Source of the DNA: G020354785 sp964461435
GTDB lineage: Bacteria; Bacteroidota; Bacteroidia; Bacteroidales; UBA10428
Length of the DNA: 64,000 nt
Assembly (NCBI GenBank): GCA_964461435.1
Contig: CAYWUI010000005.1
Span: 36,950-100,949, forward strand
Direction: 5' to 3'
Of the stretch, positions 1 through 8,308 are shown piece by piece (positions within the stretch are counted from its first letter, which is position 1; the number at the start of each line of letters is the position of its first letter). The notes under the pieces were generated by a model. That model worked only from the letters and a program-made list of their open reading frames with translations, was not told the origin of the DNA and ran no database searches. The position numbers were made by a program, and so were the translations under genes.

Positions 1-1212
1 GAAGAAATCATCAAGGCTGCTGATGAAATTATTGATATAGGTCCGAAAGCCGGAAGGTATGGAGGTGAAATTGTATATTGCGGGTCATTAAAGGGACTGC
101 TGCATGGTAATAACGGACTTACGGCTCAATATTTAAACAGGAAGGAAAATATACCCTTGCCGGCATCAAGGAGAAACTGGAATAATTTAATAGAAATACA
201 GGGAGCCAGAGAAAACAATCTTAAAAATATAAATGTAAGAATACCCCTGAATGTATTAACTGTAATATCAGGTGTCAGTGGCTCCGGTAAATCATCGCTG
301 GTCAGTAATATTCTTTATCCCGCTTTAAACAGGCGAATAAACGGCTATGGAGAGAAAAGCGGAGATTTTAATTCATTGGGTGGTGACCTTGACCTGCTGT
401 TAAATGTAGAGTTTGTAGATCAGAATCCCATTGGCAGATCGTCAAGATCCAATCCGGTTACCTATATAAAAGCTTATGATGAGATACGAAAACTGTTTGC
501 AGCGCAGCAGCTATCAAAACAAAACAACTTCAAACCCGCGCATTTTTCTTTTAATGTTGACGGAGGAAGGTGCGAAGAATGCCAGGGAGAGGGGACAATA
601 AAAGTTGAAATGCAGTTTATGGCCGATATATACCTGGTATGTGACAGCTGCAAGGGAAAACGTTTTAAAGATGAGATTCTTGATGTAAAGTATAACGGAA
701 AGAATATTCATGATATCCTTGAACTTACAGTGAATGAAGCTATTGAATTTTTCGGGGAAAAGAAAGGTACTACAGAAACAAATATTGTAAAAAGAATAAA
801 ACCTCTTGCAGATGTGGGGTTAGGTTATATAAAGCTGGGGCAATCATCGAATACTTTAAGCGGGGGTGAAAGCCAGAGGGTCAAAATGGCTTCTTTTATT
901 GGAAATGAAAATACCAGCAGTCCTGCATTATTTATCTTTGATGAACCGACAACAGGATTACATTTTCATGACATCAGAAAGTTGCTTGAAGCATTTAATA
1001 CACTTATTGGCAGGGGTCATTCAGTTCTTGTCATAGAGCACAATATAGAAGTAATAAAATCAGCTGACTGGATTATTGACCTGGGACCTGAGGGAGGTGA
1101 AAAGGGCGGGCATCTTGTGTTCGAGGGAAAGCCTGAAGATATTGTGAAGTGTAAAGAATCATATACCGGCAGGTTTCTTAAAGAGAAGCTGAAAAAAGTC
1201 CCCCTGCGCTAG
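1..1212 (+). CDS. uvrA: UvrA excinuclease ABC subunit A, C-terminal part (5' end outside window)
   Basis: UvrA is the damage-recognising ATPase of nucleotide excision repair; it loads UvrB on damaged DNA. The frame is open from base 1, so the first 404 codons seen here are the C-terminal part of a protein that is normally about 930-950 residues. The piece opens with the DEIIDIGPKAG stretch that ends the first ABC domain. The second ABC domain follows: Walker A GVSGSGKSS, a zinc module with two CxxC pairs (bases 571-582 and 640-651), signature LSGGESQRV, Walker B with IFDEPTTGL and a switch histidine in VIEHN. It ends in TAG. The convergent lipoprotein gene starts 17 bases further on, with no clear terminator between them. 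Identification is secure. Confidence 0.96.
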   Translation, partial: EEIIKAADEIIDIGPKAGRYGGEIVYCGSLKGLLHGNNGLTAQYLNRKENIPLPASRRNWNNLIEIQGARENNLKNINVRIPLNVLTVISGVSGSGKSSLVSNILYPALNRRINGYGEKSGDFNSLGGDLDLLLNVEFVDQNPIGRSSRSNPVTYIKAYDEIRKLFAAQQLSKQNNFKPAHFSFNVDGGRCEECQGEGTIKVEMQFMADIYLVCDSCKGKRFKDEILDVKYNGKNIHDILELTVNEAIEFFGEKKGTTETNIVKRIKPLADVGLGYIKLGQSSNTLSGGESQRVKMASFIGNENTSSPALFIFDEPTTGLHFHDIRKLLEAFNTLIGRGHSVLVIEHNIEVIKSADWIIDLGPEGGEKGGHLVFEGKPEDIVKCKESYTGRFLKEKLKKVPLR

Positions 1213-1229
1213 AGCTTCGGAGGATGGGT

Positions 1230-2015
1230 CTATTCTTTAAAGACAGATCCGAATACTTTTTTAATAATATCAACTGCCCATTTAAAAGGATCTTTCCTTA
1301 TTTTCTTCTCTTCTTCACCAACTTTGTTAAACAGTCCGTCCAATGCTTTTTCTGTGCAGTATACGCCAATATCGGTAGTGACAGGAGTCAGACCCAGACG
1401 TTGCCCTGCCAGGCTACTGGCAACAGTATTATATGCACCGGTAAGGTCTTCCCAAGCATCATAGGGAGAATAGTTTATGTCCAGCAAGTCTTTCTGAAGG
1501 GCATTGTTGATTTTTGGAGAATACAGGTTTGTGAGTGCGTCATAGGTCGTCACCTTAAAATATCCGGTGGCTGCCGTGGAATCGAATCCTTCCGCACTTT
1601 TTCCCGTACTGGCGGGATTTGTCCCGTTAAGTATATCCCATGCATCGGATAAAGTCATATCCGTTATTGCGTCCTTAAAAATAGGGGCTGCCTCGCTTGC
1701 AGCATCTTCTGCAGCACGATTTATACCCTTCACAACATCCTCAACAAGATCAGCTCCCACAGAGATTAAACCAAGATTGTCCACAATAATATCTGCTTCA
1801 GGAGGCAATGGAATTTTATATAACGAATTGCCATAATAACCATTCATGAGTCCTAATGTTGAAGTTGCCGTATCAGTCCCTATCTCAAGAGCTTTTTTAA
1901 GTCCTTCCACAACCTCTTCGGTCGTCAATCCCTCTTCATCGCTATTAAACAGTTCTTCACAGGAAGTAAAGAAGAAGGATCCCAATATTAATATTATAGA
2001 AACATACCGTGCCAT
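1230..2015 (-). CDS. DUF4197 family lipoprotein
   Basis: A 261-residue protein with a lipoprotein signal peptide: a short hydrophobic stretch, then lipobox FTSC with the acylated cysteine near residue 19, followed by acidic residues. The rest matches my memory of the DUF4197 family: EGLKKALEIG, a YxIPLPP segment, then an alpha-helical body with NAAEDAA-like motifs. It is therefore predicted to sit in the cell envelope as a lipid-anchored helical protein. The family has no established biochemical role. It is the last of a series of exported-protein genes on this strand, but a terminator hairpin at 2083-2103 separates it from the next gene upstream, so it probably has its own promoter. Confidence 0.85.
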   Translation of the reverse strand: MARYVSIILILGSFFFTSCEELFNSDEEGLTTEEVVEGLKKALEIGTDTATSTLGLMNGYYGNSLYKIPLPPEADIIVDNLGLISVGADLVEDVVKGINRAAEDAASEAAPIFKDAITDMTLSDAWDILNGTNPASTGKSAEGFDSTAATGYFKVTTYDALTNLYSPKINNALQKDLLDINYSPYDAWEDLTGAYNTVASSLAGQRLGLTPVTTDIGVYCTEKALDGLFNKVGEEEKKIRKDPFKWAVDIIKKVFGSVFKE

Positions 2016-2082
2016 AATGATCTGATTAAGGGTTAAAATGTTTATGTAAATTAGTACTTCATGGTTTCTCAGAAACTAAAAA

Positions 2083-2103
2083 GCCTATGTTGGAAACATA
2101 GGC
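2083..2103 (-). terminator. Intrinsic terminator of the 2126-2572 gene
   Basis: A perfect 9-bp stem (gcctatgtt / aacataggc) with a 3-base loop. Read on the minus strand it is followed by a run of T (aaaaa on the plus strand just before 2083). It lies 23 bases beyond the stop codon of the minus-strand gene ending at 2126, which is where a rho-independent terminator would be expected. Confidence 0.8.
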
Positions 2104-2125
2104 CCTGTATTAATCCTGAGATATA

Positions 2126-2572
2126 TTATTTTTCTCTAAATCCAAACATTATAGCCACACAACCGCTTGCCGGGTATTCTGATTCACCTTTCCCGACAGG
2201 TACTTTAACGGCAATCTTAAGCTGCTGGCTCGATTCGAGCCTGAAATCCCAGATCCTGGTAAGATTATGCTGCCGGTTATCATATAAAATGTTTTTATAA
2301 GCATCGATGATTTGAAACTCAACATCAGGTAAAGCATTGGAACCACAAATTGCTATCCTGTAATCCTGTCCCGAATAAAATGTTTTATATAATTCTGCCT
2401 CTTCTCCCTCTGTTAATATTGCGGCATGATAATTACCATCATGTATATAACCGGACGTCAATTCTGTTTTGCATATTTTCTTTGCAAACCCTTTACACTG
2501 AGCAGACGCATATAAAGAAGCAGTAAATGCAAAAATTGAAACTACAAAAAGTAATCTTAATAGCTTTTTCAT
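2126..2572 (-). CDS. Small secreted protein of unknown function
   Basis: A 148-residue protein with a clear Sec signal peptide: KK start, hydrophobic core VVSIFAFTASLYASA, probable cleavage after ASA. The mature part has two cysteines close to the new N-terminus (CKGFAKKIC) and a third near the C-terminus (SGCVAIMFG). The remainder is mostly beta-type sequence with aromatic residues, including a FYSGQDYRIAICG segment that suggests a small extracellular or periplasmic beta-sandwich. I do not recognise a named domain. The next gene upstream on the same strand ends only 13 bases before its start, so the two are probably co-transcribed, ending at the hairpin at 2083-2103. Confidence 0.7.
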   Translation of the reverse strand: MKKLLRLLFVVSIFAFTASLYASAQCKGFAKKICKTELTSGYIHDGNYHAAILTEGEEAELYKTFYSGQDYRIAICGSNALPDVEFQIIDAYKNILYDNRQHNLTRIWDFRLESSQQLKIAVKVPVGKGESEYPASGCVAIMFGFREK

Positions 2573-2585
2573 AATAATTTTATAT

Positions 2586-3527
2586 TTATTGTATGAAGTT
2601 GGTTCTTAATATTCTCACATTTTCCTTTAACTGATTAAATGCTTCCGGGGTAATCGTTATTTTAGACTGGGATTTTAAAGTAGTAACATTTGTTTCATTA
2701 TTGGGTTCTATTTTTATTTCGGATGTTTCGACTTTAACCTTATCAAAAGAAGTCTTCAACTCTTTCAGCTGAACCATAAGATCAACAATATCATCGTTCT
2801 CCTCCCCACTTTCATCTTTCCTGTTGTCTTCGAGCATCCTTTGAACTATATTGAATGACAATTTCTGTTCTGAAATTCTGTCGACAAGTCTGTTATTTTC
2901 TATTGGTTTATTACCTACAAGCTGGGTTGCTATGTACAAACCTTCAATCCACCCTCCGACAAGAACAATTGCAGCGACAGATTGCCTGTCATTTTCTTTA
3001 AGAAAGGAGCTGGAATTTAAAAAAGTCTCGGATATTATATCCATAATTACGTCCCTGTTATTGAGATTTTGTTCCAGTCTTTTTATCGTTTCATTATTAA
3101 TTGCATCTGTTATATCAAGTCCTTCTGCCATTTTTTTTGCGGCTTCCATATAACTTATAGAAGTCTGGGTTTGATCAAAAAGGCTGGCGAAACTAAGATC
3201 AGTGGTATATATTCCTAAATTAAGAGCCATACTCATATTGGTTGTATATTTATCTACATTATCCAATGAATTTAAAAGCTCTTCATCATAATCAGCGCCA
3301 GCAGATTTAATTAGCATGGCTGTTTCAAGCGGAGAGGGCAGAGAATAAAATATCTTTTTTGCTTGATTTACGTCATCAAAAATGTCATCTTCAGTAATAA
3401 AATCTTCAAGATTTAATTCTGCTTTTTTCTGTTTAGTCTTATCAGATTTACAGCTTGTGAACAATATTAACAGGCTACAAATAACAATATACCTTATAAT
3501 GTTCAGGGGAAAATTATTACTTTGCAT
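2586..3527 (-). CDS. Helical lipoprotein of unknown function
   Basis: A 313-residue lipoprotein. The N-terminus has a hydrophobic segment (YIVICSLLILF) and lipobox FTSC with the cysteine near residue 26, then a charged linker. The mature protein is almost entirely alpha-helical: a central region about residues 60-215 contains SLPSPLETAMLIKSAGA and an AAIVLVGGWIEGLYIA segment, and a C-terminal region rich in K/E is compatible with a coiled coil. I do not know a function. It is followed 13 bases later by the small secreted protein gene, so both probably form a two-gene envelope operon. Confidence 0.7.
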   Translation of the reverse strand: MQSNNFPLNIIRYIVICSLLILFTSCKSDKTKQKKAELNLEDFITEDDIFDDVNQAKKIFYSLPSPLETAMLIKSAGADYDEELLNSLDNVDKYTTNMSMALNLGIYTTDLSFASLFDQTQTSISYMEAAKKMAEGLDITDAINNETIKRLEQNLNNRDVIMDIISETFLNSSSFLKENDRQSVAAIVLVGGWIEGLYIATQLVGNKPIENNRLVDRISEQKLSFNIVQRMLEDNRKDESGEENDDIVDLMVQLKELKTSFDKVKVETSEIKIEPNNETNVTTLKSQSKITITPEAFNQLKENVRILRTNFIQ

Positions 3528-3685
3528 GAGTTATGGGTTTATAAATTGTTTCTATCTATTTACTCTTAATTGTAGTAAAATTAATACTTTTTTTTTATTT
3601 TCAAAATTCGATTTCTCAGCGCTGCATAGAAATCATCACATTAAATTTTAAAAATCCATTTAGCTTAAAAATACAAGCTAAAATA

Positions 3686-4570
3686 CTAAAAATAAGCAAT
3701 TTTATCGGTTAATAAAGTATGATAGTCCGGTTCCAGTCTCTTTTTCCAGCCAATCAAATACTGAGTAAATTCACCAATATTAAGTTTGCTGATATTTTTA
3801 GCATAAACATCCTGCATAATGTCGTCCGGGAAGTATTTCCCGGCAATAAGTATTTTCTTTTCATTTTTTCTGTATTGCGTCTTGCCAAGGTCTGCTGCCC
3901 CGAATAAATGCAGGATATTTTGTGCAATTATGGACGGGTATTTATAACTTACAATGGCAAATTCAACATCATATGTATTCATCGTATTGACAGATATAGA
4001 AATGTCATTTCTGAAATAATTGTTAACCATATATAGTAAAGCCACACTTTCTACTTGCTTTGAATCTCTCAGGAATGCCACCAGCCGTTCTTTATTCCTG
4101 GGATTTTTTATTTCAGGAATACCATCCTTTTCTGTGATATCAAAAGAGCTTCCTGCTCTCCTTGCTATATTATCGGCCCACAGGTTTAATGCTTCCATTC
4201 CTTTCCTGAGAGTAGGTTCAGAGATCGATCTTACTACACTGCCCATGGGCAGGGCTCTTTTAATTGTAGTATATTCTTCACCAATATAGTAATCTGTAAT
4301 CACATTCAGTGATATGCCATTCTGGCTTGCCTGATCCTCCAGCCATCTTACTGCAACCGATATTGAATCTATTGTGGATTTGATATCGAACTCTGTCCAT
4401 GGTGATGTTTCCTTGCTGTCAACGAAAATGCAATAAACTAATACGTTGTTTTCCAAGGTTTTGCAGACATTATTATGAATTCCCTTGCGATAATCAATTC
4501 GCTTACCGGAATATCCTGATGGTAAAATAAGCAGTATAAAAAAGAGAGCAAGTTTGATGAAGATTACCAT
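3686..4570 (-). CDS. Exported protein of unknown function
   Basis: A 294-residue protein starting with a hydrophobic segment (IKLALFFILLILPSGYSG) that reads as a Sec signal peptide. The mature part begins with a beta strand containing VLVYCIFVDSKETSPWTE, continues with a helix holding AVRWLEDQASQNG, and later contains IVSYKYPSIIAQNILHLFGAADLG. That last segment resembles the xxNxxHxxGxxD zone of some metallopeptidase-like proteins, but the HExxH motif is absent, so no activity is assigned. About 160 bases separate it from the lipoprotein gene downstream and about 120 from nth upstream. Confidence 0.65.
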   Translation of the reverse strand: MVIFIKLALFFILLILPSGYSGKRIDYRKGIHNNVCKTLENNVLVYCIFVDSKETSPWTEFDIKSTIDSISVAVRWLEDQASQNGISLNVITDYYIGEEYTTIKRALPMGSVVRSISEPTLRKGMEALNLWADNIARRAGSSFDITEKDGIPEIKNPRNKERLVAFLRDSKQVESVALLYMVNNYFRNDISISVNTMNTYDVEFAIVSYKYPSIIAQNILHLFGAADLGKTQYRKNEKKILIAGKYFPDDIMQDVYAKNISKLNIGEFTQYLIGWKKRLEPDYHTLLTDKIAYF

Positions 4571-4688
4571 TTAGAAAATTTCTTTTTCTATTCGTGATGA
4601 TACAAATTTAACAAAGTGTTTAATCAAATAAAACATTTAGTTCCTGCTTGTCCCGATAAGTTATTAACCTTCGGTTCATAATTTTTAA

Positions 4689-5345
4689 TTATTTCTGCAC
4701 CTTGTTTAACAGGTTTTTGCCTTTATACTTGCATAAATCAATCAGACCGCATTCATAACATTTTGGTTTTCTGGCCTGGCATGTATACCTGCCGTGGAGT
4801 ATTAACCAGTGGTGGGCCAATGGTATGAGCTTTTCAGGGATATATTGTACAAGTTGTTTTTCAGCCTGCAGCGGGTTTTTCGCATTTATTGTCAGGCCAA
4901 TTCTGGCTGCTACCCTGAAGACATGTGTATCTACTGCAAGTGTTGGTTTGTTATATATAACTGCTGCTATAACGTTAGCCGATTTCCTTCCCACACCGGG
5001 TAATTTCTGAAGCTGATTAATATCTGAAGGGACCACTCCTTTGAATTTATTGGTCAGAGTTTTAGCCATTCCTATAAGATGTTTTGTTTTATTATTAGGA
5101 TAGGAACAACTTTTTATAAGCTCCAGTACCTCACGGGGGTCAGCGTCAGCCATATGCTGTGCGGTCGGGAATCTGTCAAGAAGGGCGGGGGTTATCATAT
5201 TTACACGCTTATCAGTACACCGGGCAGACAGGACAACTGCCACAATCAGCTCATATGCGCTATTGTATTTAAGTTCAGTTTCGGCAACGGGCATGTTCCT
5301 TTGAAAATAGTCCAGTATCTTTTTAAACCTTTCTTTTCTTGTCAT
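4689..5345 (-). CDS. nth: Endonuclease III (DNA glycosylase/AP lyase)
   Basis: Nth removes oxidised pyrimidines and cleaves the abasic site in base excision repair. At 218 residues it has the usual length. The helix-hairpin-helix LPGVGRKSANV carries the catalytic lysine, the catalytic aspartate lies in VDTHVFRVA, and the C-terminal 4Fe-4S cluster has the expected spacing C-x6-C-x2-C-x5-C (CQARKPKCYECGLIDLC). All key residues are present. It is a single-gene unit on the minus strand, 60 bases downstream of the TMTC-like gene. Confidence 0.96.
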   Translation of the reverse strand: MTRKERFKKILDYFQRNMPVAETELKYNSAYELIVAVVLSARCTDKRVNMITPALLDRFPTAQHMADADPREVLELIKSCSYPNNKTKHLIGMAKTLTNKFKGVVPSDINQLQKLPGVGRKSANVIAAVIYNKPTLAVDTHVFRVAARIGLTINAKNPLQAEKQLVQYIPEKLIPLAHHWLILHGRYTCQARKPKCYECGLIDLCKYKGKNLLNKVQK

Positions 5346-5405
5346 AATGAATTACAGAAACAATAATTAATTACTTAATATATCAATATATATGAAGCGG
5401 GTTCA

Positions 5406-7364
5406 TCATTTTTTGAACTGCTCCGCCTTCATAAAAAAATCATTTGCTTTGCTTAAATTTCCCATTCTCCGGTAAGTGATTCCCAGGTTTATATATATTG
5501 TATAGTCATCAGGATCCAAAGCAATTGCTTTTTCAAGCCAGCTTATTGATTCGTTAAACTGTCCGGATATACCATAGGCAACACCGATGTCCTTGCATAA
5601 TTCTTTACTGTCAGGATTTATTTTAGCAGCCGCCTCAAGGTAAGTAAGTGCTTTTGAAATGTTGTTTTTATATTTTCCATACAAATTTCCAAGGTTGTAA
5701 TTTATATCGTAGCGTGCAGGATTTATTTCAAGTATTCCCTCATATAATGCAATTTTATGATCAATATTGTCACAGCTGCTCAATATTGAATTAATATTAT
5801 TATATGTTGCCTCATCAAGCGGATTTCTTTTCAGTACCTGCCTGTAATAATAAATTGACCTGTCAATATCTTTATTAAGTTCGTAATGGGCATTGCCAAG
5901 CAGCCTGTATGCATCGACATAATCAGGATGTATTTTGATAGCTTTGTTAAGATACATAATTGAAAGTGACAGATAATTATGCCTGGCCTCATCATCTTTC
6001 ATATTCCGGGCTTTTTCCCATAGTATTCCTCCAGCTGTGCAGTTGCTTTTTGCACTGTTTGAGGATGTTTTAACATCGGTGGTAAAAAGGGTCAAATCAT
6101 TTTTCCATGCCTTATTTCTGCTGATTGTCTTGCCGGAATAAAAGATTATGAGCGGAATAAGTATAATTGATATTACTACCGGATAGACCTTATTGCCAGG
6201 GATAAGTGATAATTTATCCGTTAAATAATAAGCTCCAACAAAACAAAATCCCAAAGAAGAAAAATAGATGAATCTCTCATTCATAAAGGTCCCGACATTG
6301 AATATTATGTTGGACACCAGAATGAGCGGTAACAAATAAAGTAATATACCATAGGATAATTTACTCTTTGATCTGATTCCGGCTATTGCAGTAATTAAGA
6401 TTAACAGGTGCATAATTATTGATAATACGACCAGCGGGTTATTGAACTGACAGAGCTTAATATGGTACGGATAATAGTCAAAAGTCAGGGGATGTGGAAT
6501 GAACATTAATCTTATGTAGTTCAAAAGAGTAAAGAATATTGTTGCATATTTCTGTGATGATGATGCATGGAGGAAGGGATTATTCATCAGTTCGCCCGAT
6601 ACTTCCGAATTAAATCCCCCAAGGACTGTTGTCCTTATAACCAGGAAAATTGCAGCAGAAATTAACAGTGGTATTGTGATTATTGCTGTTCTTTTAAGCG
6701 AGGTCTCAGTGAAATACCAGACAGTGACGGGGATAAGTAAAACGAATATTATCGAGTTTTCTTTTGACAGAAGTGCCATGAAAAAGGAAATGCTGCTTAT
6801 AACGAGGTATATAAAATTTCCTGAGTTTATATAGCTTATAGCAAATGACAGGACTCCCAGAGATAAAAGCAACGCCAGTATTTCGTCCCTGCCTTTAATA
6901 TTTGCTACAACTTCGGTGTGTACCGGATGAAAAATAAAAAGTAAAGCACATAAAAAGGGCAGGCTAAGAAAGTTATTTTTATTATTGCCGGGATCATACA
7001 ACCTGGAAAATATTCCGAGGATTAAGATACCGGTTAATGCGTAAAGAATAACATTAATTATATGGCTTGTTTCGGGTTTTTCTCCAAAAAGCTCATATTC
7101 AAGGGCATATGTTGCTATTGAAAGCGGACGGTACCTGCCGCCCGGCACCAGCTCTTTTTTTTCTTTAAAGAAACCTGTGAAGGAATCGGTTGTAAAAATG
7201 TCTTTTATACCGTCGATACCATTCTTCGTATATATATTTTCAGTAATTACTATAGCATCATCCAGTGCATAATTGTGATTAAAAGTATTTGCATACAATA
7301 AAACCGCCGATACAAATACTAACAGGATTCGCGCTGACTTATAATATTTTGAAATTCCAGCCAT
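5406..7364 (-). CDS. TMTC-like membrane glycosyltransferase (GT-C type) with C-terminal TPR repeats
   Basis: A 652-residue protein with about ten transmembrane segments in the first 400 residues, then a soluble C-terminal half of at least five tetratricopeptide repeats (for example LGNAHYELNKDIDRSIYYYR and LGITYRRMGNLSKANDFF). The first predicted periplasmic loop carries an Asp-Asp pair (D35-D36 in YALDDAIVI), as expected for polyprenyl-phosphate-sugar-dependent GT-C enzymes. The segment HPVHTEVVANIKGRDEIL is close to the HPxHTEAVAxIxGRxxxL signature of eukaryotic TMTC O-mannosyltransferases and their bacterial relatives. By family it may glycosylate proteins on the outer face of the inner membrane; donor and target are unknown. 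An unspecific TPR membrane protein is the alternative. Confidence 0.75.
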   Translation of the reverse strand: MAGISKYYKSARILLVFVSAVLLYANTFNHNYALDDAIVITENIYTKNGIDGIKDIFTTDSFTGFFKEKKELVPGGRYRPLSIATYALEYELFGEKPETSHIINVILYALTGILILGIFSRLYDPGNNKNNFLSLPFLCALLFIFHPVHTEVVANIKGRDEILALLLSLGVLSFAISYINSGNFIYLVISSISFFMALLSKENSIIFVLLIPVTVWYFTETSLKRTAIITIPLLISAAIFLVIRTTVLGGFNSEVSGELMNNPFLHASSSQKYATIFFTLLNYIRLMFIPHPLTFDYYPYHIKLCQFNNPLVVLSIIMHLLILITAIAGIRSKSKLSYGILLYLLPLILVSNIIFNVGTFMNERFIYFSSLGFCFVGAYYLTDKLSLIPGNKVYPVVISIILIPLIIFYSGKTISRNKAWKNDLTLFTTDVKTSSNSAKSNCTAGGILWEKARNMKDDEARHNYLSLSIMYLNKAIKIHPDYVDAYRLLGNAHYELNKDIDRSIYYYRQVLKRNPLDEATYNNINSILSSCDNIDHKIALYEGILEINPARYDINYNLGNLYGKYKNNISKALTYLEAAAKINPDSKELCKDIGVAYGISGQFNESISWLEKAIALDPDDYTIYINLGITYRRMGNLSKANDFFMKAEQFKK

Positions 7365-7487
7365 ATATAAAAATAAAGTCTGATAATATTATAATTTAGC
7401 AATTCATTGTTTTCAAATTTAATACTTCGCAAATAAATAAGGATAATTTTAACATCAAATCTGAACAGGAACAATTAAGTCCGATCC

Positions 7488-7506
7488 CTGGTTAATATTT
7501 AACCAG
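7488..7506. repeat. Perfect inverted repeat upstream of ndk
   Basis: ctggttaa and ttaaccag are separated by tat, and the plus strand continues with tttttctt. It lies about 40 bases upstream of the ndk start, in the 183-base divergent region shared with the TMTC-like gene. The shape is that of an intrinsic terminator or a protein-binding operator; no plus-strand gene is seen upstream that would need a terminator. Confidence 0.5.
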
Positions 7507-7547
7507 TTTTTCTTATTTTCACCTTTTCAATTAAATATTAATGACAA

Positions 7548-7979
7548 ATGGCAGACACACAGACTTTAGCAATAATTAAGCCCGATGCAGTTGCGAATGA
7601 ATTTATAGGTCCGATTCTGGAGAAAATAAATAATGCCGGGTTCCATATTGCTGCAATCAAATTAATAAAACTGGATGAAATTCAGGCGGGGAACTTCTAT
7701 TCAGTCCACAGGGAAAAGCCTTTTTATAGCAGTCTGGTTAAGTTTATGATTTCAGGTCCGGTAGTGGTTGCCATACTCGAAAAAGAAAATGCGGTCGAAG
7801 ATTTTCGCAAATTAATCGGGGCGACTGATCCTGAAAAAGCTGAAAAGGGGACCCTAAGAAAGTTATATGCCCGGTCTGTTGAAAGAAATGCAATTCATGG
7901 CTCAGACAGTCCGGAAAATGCTAAAATTGAATGTGATTTCTTTTTCTCTCTGTTCGAGAGATTTTCAAAATATGAATAG
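7548..7979 (+). CDS. ndk: Nucleoside diphosphate kinase
   Basis: Ndk transfers the gamma phosphate of ATP to nucleoside diphosphates, balancing NTP pools in the cytoplasm. The 143-residue length is typical. It begins with the nucleotide-binding strand TLAIIKPDAV, contains ARSVERNAIHGSDS with the phospho-accepting histidine, and ends in the usual acidic/aromatic tail. The start is the ATG preceded by an A-rich stretch (aatgacaa). It converges on the DUF721 gene with only 23 bases between the stop codons. Identification is secure. Confidence 0.97.
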   Translation: MADTQTLAIIKPDAVANEFIGPILEKINNAGFHIAAIKLIKLDEIQAGNFYSVHREKPFYSSLVKFMISGPVVVAILEKENAVEDFRKLIGATDPEKAEKGTLRKLYARSVERNAIHGSDSPENAKIECDFFFSLFERFSKYE

Positions 7980-8002
7980 TTGAGGATTATTTTTAATAAG
8001 TT

Positions 8003-8308
8003 CTATTTAATCACGATTTTTTCAATTATTATTTCCCCTGCATATTTATTTAAAGCGTCTGCGATCTGCTGTCTCATCATCATAATTTCATTTTTCACCA
8101 CCGAGGAATTAAAAGATACAAAAAGTGTTTTATTCTTTATATAAATTGAGGTTGTCCTTTTAGCCACAGCTTTACCCATAAGCTCTTCCCAGTGATTTAT
8201 AACCCTGGACTTATTTAGTTTATGTTTTAGTCCGGAATTTTGCAGAAATTCATCTATTATTTCACTTATTTTCCTGGTGTTGCTTTTTCTCATTGTTAAC
8301 AATTTCAT
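8003..8308 (-). CDS. DUF721 protein, DciA-like helicase-loading factor
   Basis: A 101-residue DUF721 protein: an N-terminal helical segment with ISEIIDEFLQNSGL, then NHWEELMGKAVAKRTTSIYIKNKTLFVSFNSSVV, the KH-like core of this family. DciA proteins of this family help load the replicative helicase DnaB in bacteria that lack DnaC or DnaI; that role here is by family only. The gene overlaps the end of recF by 47 bases if translation starts at 8308, or 32 bases from the second ATG at 8293, so expression is probably translationally coupled to recF. The pairing with recF fits a replication and repair function. Confidence 0.85.
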   Translation of the reverse strand: MKLLTMRKSNTRKISEIIDEFLQNSGLKHKLNKSRVINHWEELMGKAVAKRTTSIYIKNKTLFVSFNSSVVKNEIMMMRQQIADALNKYAGEIIIEKIVIK

